Origin: Flavobacterium anhuiense
GTDB taxonomy: Bacteria > Bacteroidota > Bacteroidia > Flavobacteriales > Flavobacteriaceae
Direction of reading: 5' to 3'
NCBI RefSeq assembly: GCF_900101855.1
Contig: NZ_FMVC01000003.1
Span: 1-64,000, forward strand
DNA length: 64,000 nucleotides
In this document: in pieces, positions 1 through 8,103 of the stretch
Layout: each line of letters begins with the position of its first letter
Position numbering within the stretch: the stretch's first letter is position 1
Notes under the pieces: model-generated
What the model was told of the DNA's origin: nothing
What the model saw: only the letters and a program-made list of their open reading frames with translations
The model's database searches: none
Position numbers and translations under genes: made by a program

Positions 1-77
1 CACGTTGATAGGCTGCAGATGTAAAGGCAGTAATGTCACAGTCGAGCAGTACTAATAATCCGTAAGCTTATGCACAC
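1..77 (+). rRNA. 23S ribosomal RNA, 3' end (partial)
   Basis: The window opens inside the 3' terminal part of a 23S rRNA gene: the stretch with CGAGCAGTACTAATAATCCG is the usual end of bacterial 23S molecules, and a 5S gene and tRNAs follow on the same strand. The exact 3' end is estimated; it lies just before the GC-rich hairpin at 81-106. Only the last tens of bases are visible, the rest lies upstream of the window. Confidence 0.85.
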
Positions 78-80
78 CCT

Positions 81-106
81 TTTCCTCCCGAGCAATCGGG
101 AGGAGA
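81..106 (+). other. Hairpin in the 23S-5S spacer
   Basis: CCTCCCG (84-90) and CGGGAGG (97-103) form a perfect stem with a 6-base loop, extended by flanking T/A and T/G pairs. It immediately follows the 23S end and probably serves rRNA processing; it has no T run, so it is not a classical terminator. Confidence 0.6.
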
Positions 107-219
107 GAACTTTCTAAAAAAACTCTTTGTTTCTTTATCCCAGTATGTTAAGATATTGTCTGATTGATAATTTACAATTGATAATTAACAGTCGGAAGCT
201 GCTTGCAGCGAATAGCCTT

Positions 220-328
220 AAGGTGGTTATTGCGGCGGGGCTCACCTCTTCCCATCCCGAACAGAGAAGTTAAGCCCGCCAGCGCAGATGGTACTGCAGT
301 CATGTGGGAGAGTATGTCGTCGCCTTTC
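220..328 (+). rRNA. rrf: 5S ribosomal RNA
   Basis: The sequence carries the conserved 5S core with CCCATCCCGAACAGAGAAG and GTGGGAGAGTA, and the 5' AAGGTG can pair with the 3' CGCCTT (one G-U pair) to form helix I. Length of about 109 bases fits Bacteroidota 5S. It lies about 140 bases after the 23S end and is followed by a T-rich hairpin at 335-362. End points are accurate to a few bases. Confidence 0.95.
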
Positions 329-334
329 TTTTAT

Positions 335-362
335 AAAACCCTGTTTTACAACGGGGTTTTTT
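335..362 (+). terminator. Terminator of the rRNA operon
   Basis: AAAACCC and GGGGTTTT flank a short loop and run into TTTTTT directly after the 5S gene. This is a plausible intrinsic terminator, which would put the two following tRNA genes under read-through or their own promoter. Confidence 0.7.
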
Positions 363-398
363 ATTCTAATCTTCATTTATAGGAATATAAGTGAAAAT

Positions 399-471
399 GG
401 TACCTTAGCTCAGATGGTAGAGCAATGGACTGAAAATCCATGTGTCCCTGGTTCGATCCCTGGAGGTACCA
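399..471 (+). tRNA. tRNA-Phe (anticodon GAA)
   Basis: A 73-base cloverleaf: acceptor arms GGTACCT and AGGTACC pair perfectly, the anticodon stem ATGGA/TCCAT encloses the loop CTGAAAA with anticodon GAA, and the T arm contains GGTTCGATCCC. Discriminator A is at 471 and CCA is not encoded. Only nine bases separate it from the next tRNA. Confidence 0.97.
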
Positions 472-480
472 CATATTATT

Positions 481-566
481 GCTCGGATGGTGAAATTGGT
501 AGACACGCTGGACTTAAAATCCAGTGAACAGCAATGTTCGTGCGGGTTCAAGTCCCGCTCTGAGTA
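481..566 (+). tRNA. tRNA-Leu (anticodon TAA)
   Basis: An 86-base class II tRNA with a long variable arm (TGAACAGCAATGTTCG region). Acceptor GCTCGGA pairs with TCTGAGT using two G-U pairs, the anticodon stem CTGGA/TCCAG encloses CTTAAAA with anticodon TAA, and the T arm has GGTTCAAGTCC. CCA is not encoded. Probably cotranscribed with the preceding tRNA-Phe. Confidence 0.97.
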
Positions 567-567
567 C

Positions 568-607
568 TAAAACTTCAATTAGCTTTGCTAGTTGGAGTTT
601 TTTTTTG
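568..607 (+). terminator. Terminator after the tRNA pair
   Basis: AACTTCAATTAGC and GCTAGTTGGAGTT form an imperfect long stem with a short loop, followed by nine T residues. It begins two bases after tRNA-Leu. Confidence 0.8.
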
Positions 608-670
608 CATTAAATTGAGTTAACAGGTTAATTTTTATATTTTTACTTTGCCAAATTAAATTTGCAAGCT

Positions 671-1123
671 ATGCAAAATGTTTTTCTTAAGGATGATTGC
701 GATCAATTTATAAGTAGAGTTAATCTGCTTACGCCTCATACACAGCCACTTTGGGGTAAGATGTCTGTTGATCAAATGTTAGCTCACTGTAATGTTACGT
801 ATGAAATGGTTTATGATGATATTCATCCTAAACCAAATGTTTTTATGAAACTTTTACTAAAACTGTTGGCTAAAAGTAAAGTAGTGAGTGAATCTCCTTA
901 TCCAAAAAACCTTAGTACAGCTCCGCAATTTATAATTAAAGGTGATCGCGATTTTGAATTGGAAAAAAGCAGGTTGGTTTCTTATATCCAAAAAACACAA
1001 GAATTAGGAGAAAAAGAATTTGAAGGTAAGGAATCTCTTTCTTTTGGAAAATTGTCTTCTAAAGAATGGAACAATATGTTTGCAAAACATTTAGATCATC
1101 ATTTCTCTCAATTTGGCGTTTAA
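671..1123 (+). CDS. DUF1569 (DinB-like) domain protein
   Basis: A 150-residue soluble protein. The N-terminal SVDQMLAHC motif and the C-terminal LSSKEWNNMFAKHLDHHFSQFG are typical of DUF1569, a relative of the DinB/YfiT metal-binding four-helix bundle family. His residues of LAHC and KHLDHH are the likely metal ligands; enzymatic role is unknown. The ATG at 671 is chosen over an upstream TTG (662) because family members begin about there. It is followed after 14 bases by an NTF2-like lipoprotein gene on the same strand, so the two may be cotranscribed. Confidence 0.85.
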   Translation: MQNVFLKDDCDQFISRVNLLTPHTQPLWGKMSVDQMLAHCNVTYEMVYDDIHPKPNVFMKLLLKLLAKSKVVSESPYPKNLSTAPQFIIKGDRDFELEKSRLVSYIQKTQELGEKEFEGKESLSFGKLSSKEWNNMFAKHLDHHFSQFGV

Positions 1124-1137
1124 ACTATATTATAGCG

Positions 1138-1572
1138 ATGAAAAGTTACACTATTATCTTTTTTCTTCTTTTAGGACTATCATGTAATGCTCAGAAACAA
1201 GAAGTTCAAAAATGCATTGAATCTTTTTTTGAAGGGTTTCATCAGAGGGATTCATCAAAGATTAAATTAGTTTGTGCTGATAAAATGATATTGCAATCCA
1301 TTAGCGAAAGCACAACTAAAGGGAATAAACTGTCTAATGAAAGCACAAAAGAATTTTATAAATCTATTGCATCGATTCCTCTAAACATGAAATTTCAAGA
1401 AAAAATATTAAGTTACAATATTCAGATTGATGGATCAATGGCTCACGTCTGGGCTCCTTATGAATTTTATTTAAATGAAAAATTCAGCCATTCTGGAGTA
1501 AATACTTTTACTTTATTTAAAGAAAAAGACGAATGGAAAATTATCTACTTGATTGATACAAGAAGAAGATAA
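1138..1572 (+). CDS. NTF2-like / SnoaL-type lipoprotein
   Basis: A 144-residue protein. The N-terminus has a hydrophobic segment ending in LGLSC, a lipobox that suggests signal peptidase II cleavage with the lipidated Cys near residue 16. The rest has the pattern of small NTF2-like (DUF4440/SnoaL) proteins: an early helix with FFEGFHQRDSSKI, then alternating strands, ending with a DEWKIIYLIDTR strand. Function cannot be assigned. The ATG at 1138 follows the upstream gene closely. The stop codon abuts the stop of the convergent endonuclease III gene with no base between them. Confidence 0.75.
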   Translation: MKSYTIIFFLLLGLSCNAQKQEVQKCIESFFEGFHQRDSSKIKLVCADKMILQSISESTTKGNKLSNESTKEFYKSIASIPLNMKFQEKILSYNIQIDGSMAHVWAPYEFYLNEKFSHSGVNTFTLFKEKDEWKIIYLIDTRRR

Positions 1573-2223
1573 TTAGTTTTTGATTACCACAGTATTATAG
1601 TACAAGCAAATATCGGTTAAGACACATTCAGGACATTTAGGTTTTGGTCTGCAAATTTCTCGGCCATGAAACGAAATTGCCATTCCGATTTCTGACCAAA
1701 TATTCTCTGGAAGGACTTGCATTAAGTCTTTTTCTACTTTATTTCCGTCTTTGCTTTCCTTTATAATTCCGATTCTGGGAGCAACGCGTATAACATGTAA
1801 GTCGGCAATAATGCCTTCCGCAGGTTTATTGGCTTCTCTTAAAATGACATTCGCAGATTTTCTCCCAATTCCTTTTAAAGCAGTAAGATCGGACATATTT
1901 AAAGGAATATCGGTATCATTTTTAATGATTTTAGCAATTTCTAAAATCCATTTTGCTTTTGTAGAATGATTACGGACTTTAGTTACATAAGATGTAAAAG
2001 TTTCTAGGTCGGTTTGAGATATACTTTTTAATGTTGGATATTTTTCGAATAATTTTGGCGCTATAGTATTTATATTGGCATCAGAATCTTGCGCAGAGAG
2101 AATAACCATGACAAGCAATTGATAAATGCTATGATATTCCAGAGGATGTTTCTTTCCTTTATATTTTTTTAAAATGGGCTTTAATTTAATTTCCCAATCT
2201 GCATTTTCTCCAAATAAATCCAT
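1573..2223 (-). CDS. nth: Endonuclease III-like DNA glycosylase
   Basis: A 216-residue base-excision repair DNA glycosylase/AP lyase. The helix-hairpin-helix ALKGIGRKSANV contains the expected catalytic Lys122, and Asp141 in IADLH matches the catalytic Asp. A C-terminal iron-sulfur cysteine set is present at residues 191, 197, 200 and 206. The spacing is C-X5-C-X2-C-X5-C, one residue shorter in the first gap than the C-X6-C-X2-C-X5-C of E. coli Nth, so it may belong to an Nth-like subfamily. It follows the alpha/beta hydrolase by 45 bases and may share its transcript. Confidence 0.88.
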   Translation of the reverse strand: MDLFGENADWEIKLKPILKKYKGKKHPLEYHSIYQLLVMVILSAQDSDANINTIAPKLFEKYPTLKSISQTDLETFTSYVTKVRNHSTKAKWILEIAKIIKNDTDIPLNMSDLTALKGIGRKSANVILREANKPAEGIIADLHVIRVAPRIGIIKESKDGNKVEKDLMQVLPENIWSEIGMAISFHGREICRPKPKCPECVLTDICLYYNTVVIKN

Positions 2224-2268
2224 TTTTGATTCTCTTTAATGTTGAAATTGATATAGTTAATTATAAAG

Positions 2269-3135
2269 TTAACTGATTTTAATGAATTCAAGAATTTTTT
2301 TAATAACATTTTGATTGCCGAGTATTTTTCGATGACCAAGGCCTTCAGTTAAAAATAAAGAACCATTTTCAAGGTTTTCATTGATATGTATTCCAGCTTT
2401 CACAGAAACTTCAGGATCATCTTTATCATGTATGACTAGAACAGGAGTTTTTATTTTTTTGGCAGCTTTATATGCTGAAAAATCATCCATTTTAACCTGA
2501 TACATATTTTCAAAATAATCTCTTAAATGAATGCTGATTTCTTTCTTCAATCCTAATTTAAAGGTAAATTCATCTAAAATATCCTGAACAATATCGCCGC
2601 TTCCTATAATTATTGCTTTTTCAACTTTAAGCCCATCTTTAATAGAATTAAGAACTGACATACCCCCTAAAGAATGTCCGATCGCAATTTCAAAAGGGCC
2701 AAATTGTTTTTCTATTTCTAATATAGAAGCTATAAATTCAGACATTATTGTGGTCTTGCCTTTTGATTTTCCATGTGCTGGTGCGTCAAAACTAACTGTA
2801 GAATATCCATTTGCTAAAAGTTCATCAGCAATCTTAAATAGTTGAGTTCCTCTTCCAGACCAGCCGTGAACCAATAATACTTTGCTCGGACTTTGCCCAT
2901 AGGTGTACGTAACTACGCTTTTATCGATTTCAGGAATGTAAATTAATTTTTGAATGCTTTTAGCATCCATTTCTAATTCCCGTTTGGGAACTTTATGTTT
3001 TATAGGTGTTGTAAAGATTTTTGCTGCAAATTTTGTAACTAAATTTGTCGAAATAAATGCGCAAATTTTCGCAGAAATTATAATAATCTTAGGAATTTTT
3101 AATGATTTAGTAGGATTAGTTGCCTTTTTTGCCAT
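2269..3135 (-). CDS. Alpha/beta hydrolase
   Basis: A 288-residue alpha/beta-hydrolase-fold protein. After a basic, hydrophobic N-terminal segment (residues 1-45, probably a membrane anchor or signal-anchor) come LLVHGWSGRG (oxyanion-hole HG), the nucleophile elbow GHSLGG with Ser155, an acid at Asp239 or Asp240 (HDKDDPEV) and His268 (GLGHRK). Substrate is unknown; lipase/esterase or thioesterase roles are possible. It is divergent from glgA, with about 115 bases in between, and likely cotranscribed with the downstream nth gene. Confidence 0.85.
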   Translation of the reverse strand: MAKKATNPTKSLKIPKIIIISAKICAFISTNLVTKFAAKIFTTPIKHKVPKRELEMDAKSIQKLIYIPEIDKSVVTYTYGQSPSKVLLVHGWSGRGTQLFKIADELLANGYSTVSFDAPAHGKSKGKTTIMSEFIASILEIEKQFGPFEIAIGHSLGGMSVLNSIKDGLKVEKAIIIGSGDIVQDILDEFTFKLGLKKEISIHLRDYFENMYQVKMDDFSAYKAAKKIKTPVLVIHDKDDPEVSVKAGIHINENLENGSLFLTEGLGHRKILGNQNVIKKILEFIKIS

Positions 3136-3251
3136 TTCAATAAAACTTATTTAAACTAAGGGTTTTTGCTTGTTTTTTGCTAAATTTAGAAAACATAAAA
3201 GTAGTATTTAAATGATTGCTTCTTATCTATAATCATAAATTAATTTCTTAA

Positions 3252-4679
3252 ATGGAAATATTTCATATTAGTGCAGAATGCTATCCTGTGGCAAAAGTTG
3301 GAGGCTTGGGAGATGTAGTTGGTGCATTGCCAAAATATCAGCAGTCTGCTGGACATGAAGTTAGAGTTGTAATTCCTTGTTACGACACAAAGTTTAGGCA
3401 CGAAAATGATTTTGAATGTGTCCATTGGGGTACAGTTCAATTAGGAGATTTTAATTTTCCGTTCAGCGTTTTAAAGGAAACAACAGATAAATTAGGTTAT
3501 GAACTGTATTTGATAGAAATTAATGAATTATTCAATCGTCCGAATGTTTATGGCTATGAAGATGATATAGAAAGATTTTTGTCTTTTCAGATTGCTACAC
3601 TCGATTGGATTATAGCACGAAATAAAATTCCAGATATTATTAATTGTCATGATCATCATACTGGAGTTATTCCGTTTTTGCTGCAATTTGCTTATAAATA
3701 TAAGAATTTGAAGAATGTAAAAACTGCCATAACAATTCATAATGGTTTGTATCAAGGATGGTTTGGTTTTGATAAGTCATATTATTTGCCAGAATTTGAT
3801 TTAAAACATGTTGGATTTTTAGAATGGAGTAATTCAATTAACTCTCTAGCTGTAGGAATTAAATGCGCAAATGCTGTGACTACAGTTTCTCCAAGTTATT
3901 TAGATGAAATTAATATTTCGGCAAATGGTTTAGAATCATTGTTTAATTCTGTTAGAAACAAATCCAAAGGAATTCTAAACGGAATCGATATTGAAGTTTG
4001 GAATCCGATAAAAGATAAAATGATTGCAGAAAATTATTCGATTGAAGATTTTGAAATAGGAAAACAGAAAAATAAAGAAAAACTGTGTGAAGAATTTGAT
4101 TTAGATCCTTCAAAGCCACTCTTTAGCTTTATTGGAAGATTGTTTGAAGAAAAAGGAGGCGATTTGCTTCCGCATGCTTCCGCTTTGGCTTTGTCAGAAC
4201 ATTTCGAAGAAATTAATATTTTGATTCTGGGGTCAGGAAATGCTTCAATTGAATCCCAGCTGACTCAGTTGCGAAATGATTATAAAGGAAATTATAATGT
4301 TTTTATAGGTTATAATGAAGAATTGGCACATTTGATTTATGCAGGTTCAGATTATATTTTAATGCCTTCTAGAGTTGAACCATGCGGGTTAAATCAGATG
4401 TATGCGATGCGTTACGGGACAATTCCGATTGTTAGAAGAACTGGAGGATTGAGAGATACGGTTATTGATTTTGGTGATGAAGGAAATGGAGTTTGTCATG
4501 ATCAAGCTTCTGTGGCTGATATATGCTATTCAATAAATCGTGCTGTTAGGTTGTATGAGGATAAAATAAATTTCAATAAGGTTTTAAAAAGAGGAATGTT
4601 AGCAGATCATTCCTGGGAAAGAGTTTGCCAAGAATATATCGAAATATACAACTTAATAATTCAGCAAGATGAAATTTAA
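3252..4679 (+). CDS. glgA: Glycogen synthase (ADP-glucose type)
   Basis: A 475-residue GT5 glucosyltransferase that extends alpha-1,4-glucan from ADP-glucose. The ADP-glucose-binding KVGGLGDVVGALP lies at residues 15-27, and the C-terminal GT-B domain has the motif SRVEPCGLNQMYAMRYG with the conserved Glu, then RRTGGLRDTV. Full family length. The stop codon overlaps the glgC start by 11 bases, so glgA and glgC are translationally coupled. The adjacent glgC and glgB complete a bacterial glycogen synthesis set. Confidence 0.96.
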   Translation: MEIFHISAECYPVAKVGGLGDVVGALPKYQQSAGHEVRVVIPCYDTKFRHENDFECVHWGTVQLGDFNFPFSVLKETTDKLGYELYLIEINELFNRPNVYGYEDDIERFLSFQIATLDWIIARNKIPDIINCHDHHTGVIPFLLQFAYKYKNLKNVKTAITIHNGLYQGWFGFDKSYYLPEFDLKHVGFLEWSNSINSLAVGIKCANAVTTVSPSYLDEINISANGLESLFNSVRNKSKGILNGIDIEVWNPIKDKMIAENYSIEDFEIGKQKNKEKLCEEFDLDPSKPLFSFIGRLFEEKGGDLLPHASALALSEHFEEINILILGSGNASIESQLTQLRNDYKGNYNVFIGYNEELAHLIYAGSDYILMPSRVEPCGLNQMYAMRYGTIPIVRRTGGLRDTVIDFGDEGNGVCHDQASVADICYSINRAVRLYEDKINFNKVLKRGMLADHSWERVCQEYIEIYNLIIQQDEI

Positions 4680-5949
4680 AAAGAAAAATGTAGTCGCCAT
4701 TATTTTAGGAGGTGGACAAGGTTCACGTTTATTTCCATTGACAGAAACAAGATCAAAACCGGCGGTTCCGATTGGAGGAAAATATCGTTTGGTTGATATT
4801 CCGATTTCTAATTGTATCAATTCTGATATTTTTAAAATATTCGTTTTAACACAATTCAACTCTGCGTCTTTAAATGCTCACATTAAAAACACTTTTAATT
4901 TTAGCATTTTTAGCCAGTCTTTTGTTGATATATTGGCTGCTGAACAAACTCCAGACAATCCAACTTGGTTTCAGGGAACGGCTGATGCTGTGAGACAATG
5001 TATGTCGCATTTTTTGAAACACGATTTTGATCACGCTTTAATTCTTTCTGGCGATCAATTATATCAAATGGATTTTAACGAAATGCTCGAAGCTCATATT
5101 GCAGCTGATGCTGAAATTTCAATTGCCACTTTACCCGTAAACGCTAAAGATGCTCCTGAATTTGGAATTCTTAAAACCGATCACGAAAACAATATTCATG
5201 CGTTTATAGAAAAACCTCATGCTTCTTTATTGCCAGAATGGGAATCTGAAGTGAGCGAGCAAATGCAGGAGAAAGGCAAAAAGTATCTGGCTTCGATGGG
5301 GATTTATATTTTCAATAAGTCATTGCTTGTAGAATTAATGGCTGACCAAGAAACAAAAGATTTTGGTAAAGAAATTATTCCGCAGTCGGTTGGTAAACAC
5401 AAAATCTTAAGTTATCAATATGAAGGATATTGGACTGATATTGGAAATATTGAATCGTTTTTTGAAGCGAATATTGGTCTAACAGCAGATATTCCAGAGT
5501 TTAATTTGTTCGATAATGAGAATAAAATCTTTACGAGACCAAGATTACTGCCACCATCTAAATTTAGAAATTCAATTATCAATCAATCTTTAATTTCGGA
5601 AGGTTGTATTATTAATGCTAAAGAGATCAAAAGCTCTGTAATTGGAATTCGTTCCAGAATTGGAGAGGGGACCGTTTTGGAGAACTGTTACGTCATGGGA
5701 AATGATTTCTATCAAGATCTTGACGAAATGAACCATGAAAGCAGTATTAATAAAATTCACGTTGGAATTGGCGAAAACTGCTTTATTAAAAATGCTTTAA
5801 TCGACAAAAATGTGCGTATTGGAAACAATGTTCACATTAGCGGAGGAAAACATTTAGACAATTTTACTAATGAATTGTATAGTATAAAAGATGGTATTGT
5901 CGTTGTCAAAAAAGGTGTAACGCTTTCAGATAACTTTAGAATTGAGTAA
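4669..5949 (+). CDS. glgC: Glucose-1-phosphate adenylyltransferase
   Basis: A 426-residue enzyme making ADP-glucose from ATP and glucose-1-phosphate, the committed step of glycogen synthesis. The N-terminal nucleotidyltransferase domain has GGGQGSRLFPLT (from residue 14), SKPAVPIGGKYRLVDIPISNC and the catalytic LSGDQLYQMD; the C-terminal half has left-handed beta-helix hexapeptide repeats. The ATG lies inside the end of glgA. A 59-base spacer with AAATTCCAA repeats separates it from glgB. Confidence 0.96.
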   Translation: MKFKKKNVVAIILGGGQGSRLFPLTETRSKPAVPIGGKYRLVDIPISNCINSDIFKIFVLTQFNSASLNAHIKNTFNFSIFSQSFVDILAAEQTPDNPTWFQGTADAVRQCMSHFLKHDFDHALILSGDQLYQMDFNEMLEAHIAADAEISIATLPVNAKDAPEFGILKTDHENNIHAFIEKPHASLLPEWESEVSEQMQEKGKKYLASMGIYIFNKSLLVELMADQETKDFGKEIIPQSVGKHKILSYQYEGYWTDIGNIESFFEANIGLTADIPEFNLFDNENKIFTRPRLLPPSKFRNSIINQSLISEGCIINAKEIKSSVIGIRSRIGEGTVLENCYVMGNDFYQDLDEMNHESSINKIHVGIGENCFIKNALIDKNVRIGNNVHISGGKHLDNFTNELYSIKDGIVVVKKGVTLSDNFRIE

Positions 5950-5967
5950 AACCTGAATACAATATAA

Positions 5968-5990
5968 AAATTCCAAATTCCAAATTCCAA
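5968..5990 (+). repeat. Triple AAATTCCAA direct repeat in the glgC-glgB spacer
   Basis: Overlapping copies of AAATTCC stand in tandem. This matches one arm of the hairpin repeats at 19408-19455, 28492-28544 and 39459-39492, but here the TTGGAATTT arm is absent, so it cannot fold as a terminator and does not obviously interrupt the operon. Confidence 0.7.
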
Positions 5991-6008
5991 TCGCCATAAA
6001 AACCAAAC

Positions 6009-7916
6009 ATGACTAAAGTAATAGCACACTCTCTTTTTACCGATTTTGATATAGATTTATTCAAAGCTGGAAAACACTTCAGATTATATGAAAAATTAGG
6101 AGCTCATTTAACTGAGGTGAACGGAGTTAAAGGTGTTTACTTTGCAATTTGGGCCCCAACTGCGCAGTCGGTTTCTGTTGTTGGCGATTTTAATTATTGG
6201 ATTCAAGGCGAACATAATCTAAATGTGCGTTGGGATTCTTCTGGAATATGGGAAGGATTTATTCCTGATATTTCAAAAGGAACGCTTTATAAATATAAAA
6301 TCCAATCTAATATAAATGGTGTAATTACCGAAAAAGCAGATCCCTTTGCGCTTTACTGCGAAAAACCGCCTCATACTGCTTCTGTTGTCTGGGATTTGGA
6401 TTATAAGTGGAAGGATGAAGATTGGATGCAGAAACGTCAGGATTGTAATGCATTGGATAAACCCTATTCGGTTTATGAAGTGCATTTGGGGTCGTGGAGA
6501 AGAGCAGAACATAATCGGTTTTTGACTTATCTCGAACTTGCAGATGATTTAGTAAAATATGTAAAAGAAACAGGCTTTACGCATGTTGAGTTTATGCCAA
6601 TTATGGAATATCCTTATGACCCTTCTTGGGGCTATCAACTTACAGGATATTTTGCACCGACTTCGCGTTTTGGTAAACCGCAGGATTTTATGGTTTTGGT
6701 CGATAGATTGCATCAGGAAGGAATTGGAGTCATTTTAGACTGGGTTCCATCGCACTTTCCTGATGATGCTCATGGTTTAGGCTTTTTTGATGGTTCGCAT
6801 TTATATGAACATCCAGATCGCAGAAAAGGGTATCATCCAGATTGGAAAAGTTTGGTTTTCAATTATGGAAGAAATGAGGTTCGGGCCTTTCTAATTAGTA
6901 ACGCTGTTTTTTGGCTTCAAAATTATCACATCGACGGACTTAGAGTTGATGCTGTAGCGTCTATGCTTTATTTGGATTATTCTAGAAAAGATGGAGAATG
7001 GGAAGCTAATATTTTTGGAGGAAGAGAAAATCTTGATTGCATTAGCTTTCTTAAAGAATTCAATGAAGTAATCTATTCTAATTTTGATGGAATTCAAACT
7101 ATTGCAGAAGAAAGCACTTCTTTTCCGATGGTTTCCAGACCCACTTCTATAGGAGGTTTAGGTTTTGGAATGAAATGGATGATGGGCTGGATGCACGATA
7201 CTTTAAAATATTTTCAAAAAGAAACCATCTACAGAAAATATCATCAGAATGAATTGACTTTTTCGATGACGTATGCTTTTACTGAAAATTTTATGCTTCC
7301 ATTTTCGCATGACGAAGTGGTATACGGCAAAAATTCCCTTATTTATAAAATGCCTGGTGAGGAATGGCAACGTTTTGCAAATTTAAGATTGCTGTATGGT
7401 TATATGTTTACGCATCCTGGCACAAAACTTCTGTTTATGGGAGCTGAACTTGGTCAAACTTCTGAATGGAATTTCGAACAAAGTTTAGACTGGCATTTGC
7501 TGCAATATGGTTTTCATTCTGGAATAAAAAAATTGATTACAGATTTGAATCAATTGTATAAATCGCAGCCTGCGTTGTACGAAAAGCAATTTAGTGGCGA
7601 TGGTTTTGAATGGATTAATTATTCAGATCACCAAAATGCGATTTTATCTTACATACGAAAAGGGAATAATCCTAATGAGAATTTGATTGTGGTGTGCAAT
7701 TTTACTGAAGTTGTTCGAGAAAATTATAGAATTGGTATTCCTAAAAAAGGCAAATTGAAAGAGATTTTTAATAGCGATGCCACAATTTACGGTGGAAGCG
7801 GTGTTGAAAATTCTAACGCATTAAAAATAGAAACAGTTGCTTATGATGGGAGAGATTTTTCTGTCGCATTAATTTTACCTCCTTTAAGTGTTACTGTGTA
7901 TTCTTTGATTGAATAA
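6009..7916 (+). CDS. glgB: 1,4-alpha-glucan branching enzyme
   Basis: A 635-residue GH13 enzyme that creates alpha-1,6 branches in glycogen. The N-terminal CBM48 domain has FAIWAPTAQSVSVVGDFN; the catalytic barrel carries the nucleophile Asp314 (LRVDAVASM), acid/base Glu367 (IAEEST) and Asp435 (SHDEVV), and the C-terminal all-beta domain ends in LPPLSVTVYSL. The length is that of the shorter branching-enzyme class without the extra N-terminal domain. It lies 59 bases after glgC and forms the third gene of the glycogen operon. Confidence 0.95.
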   Translation: MTKVIAHSLFTDFDIDLFKAGKHFRLYEKLGAHLTEVNGVKGVYFAIWAPTAQSVSVVGDFNYWIQGEHNLNVRWDSSGIWEGFIPDISKGTLYKYKIQSNINGVITEKADPFALYCEKPPHTASVVWDLDYKWKDEDWMQKRQDCNALDKPYSVYEVHLGSWRRAEHNRFLTYLELADDLVKYVKETGFTHVEFMPIMEYPYDPSWGYQLTGYFAPTSRFGKPQDFMVLVDRLHQEGIGVILDWVPSHFPDDAHGLGFFDGSHLYEHPDRRKGYHPDWKSLVFNYGRNEVRAFLISNAVFWLQNYHIDGLRVDAVASMLYLDYSRKDGEWEANIFGGRENLDCISFLKEFNEVIYSNFDGIQTIAEESTSFPMVSRPTSIGGLGFGMKWMMGWMHDTLKYFQKETIYRKYHQNELTFSMTYAFTENFMLPFSHDEVVYGKNSLIYKMPGEEWQRFANLRLLYGYMFTHPGTKLLFMGAELGQTSEWNFEQSLDWHLLQYGFHSGIKKLITDLNQLYKSQPALYEKQFSGDGFEWINYSDHQNAILSYIRKGNNPNENLIVVCNFTEVVRENYRIGIPKKGKLKEIFNSDATIYGGSGVENSNALKIETVAYDGRDFSVALILPPLSVTVYSLIE

Positions 7917-8059
7917 AAAATCTGCAACTAAGATTTTGTCATTATATCGTTTCAAAATTATCAAATTGCTGTTTTTTTGTTTTGTAATTTGAAACTCATT
8001 CAGAAAAAACGTTTTCGTGAATAAACCTTTTATTCATAGGGCATTACGAACTTTTTTTG

Positions 8060-8067
8060 TATGTTTG
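8060..8067 (+). promoter_or_regulatory. Candidate -7 element of the GH31 gene
   Basis: TATGTTTG fits the Bacteroidota TANNTTTG consensus 37 bases before the GH31 start codon. No good -33 TTG was found at the proper distance, so this is weak support for a separate promoter in the 187-base gap after glgB. Confidence 0.4.
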
Positions 8068-8103
8068 AATAGAAGGAAAATGTTAAATTAATTCATTTGA
8101 GAT

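Noticed and set aside
288..527. Open frame of 79 codons across the 5S end and both tRNAs
   Set aside because: It overlaps rRNA, a terminator and two clear tRNA genes; no protein family is visible.
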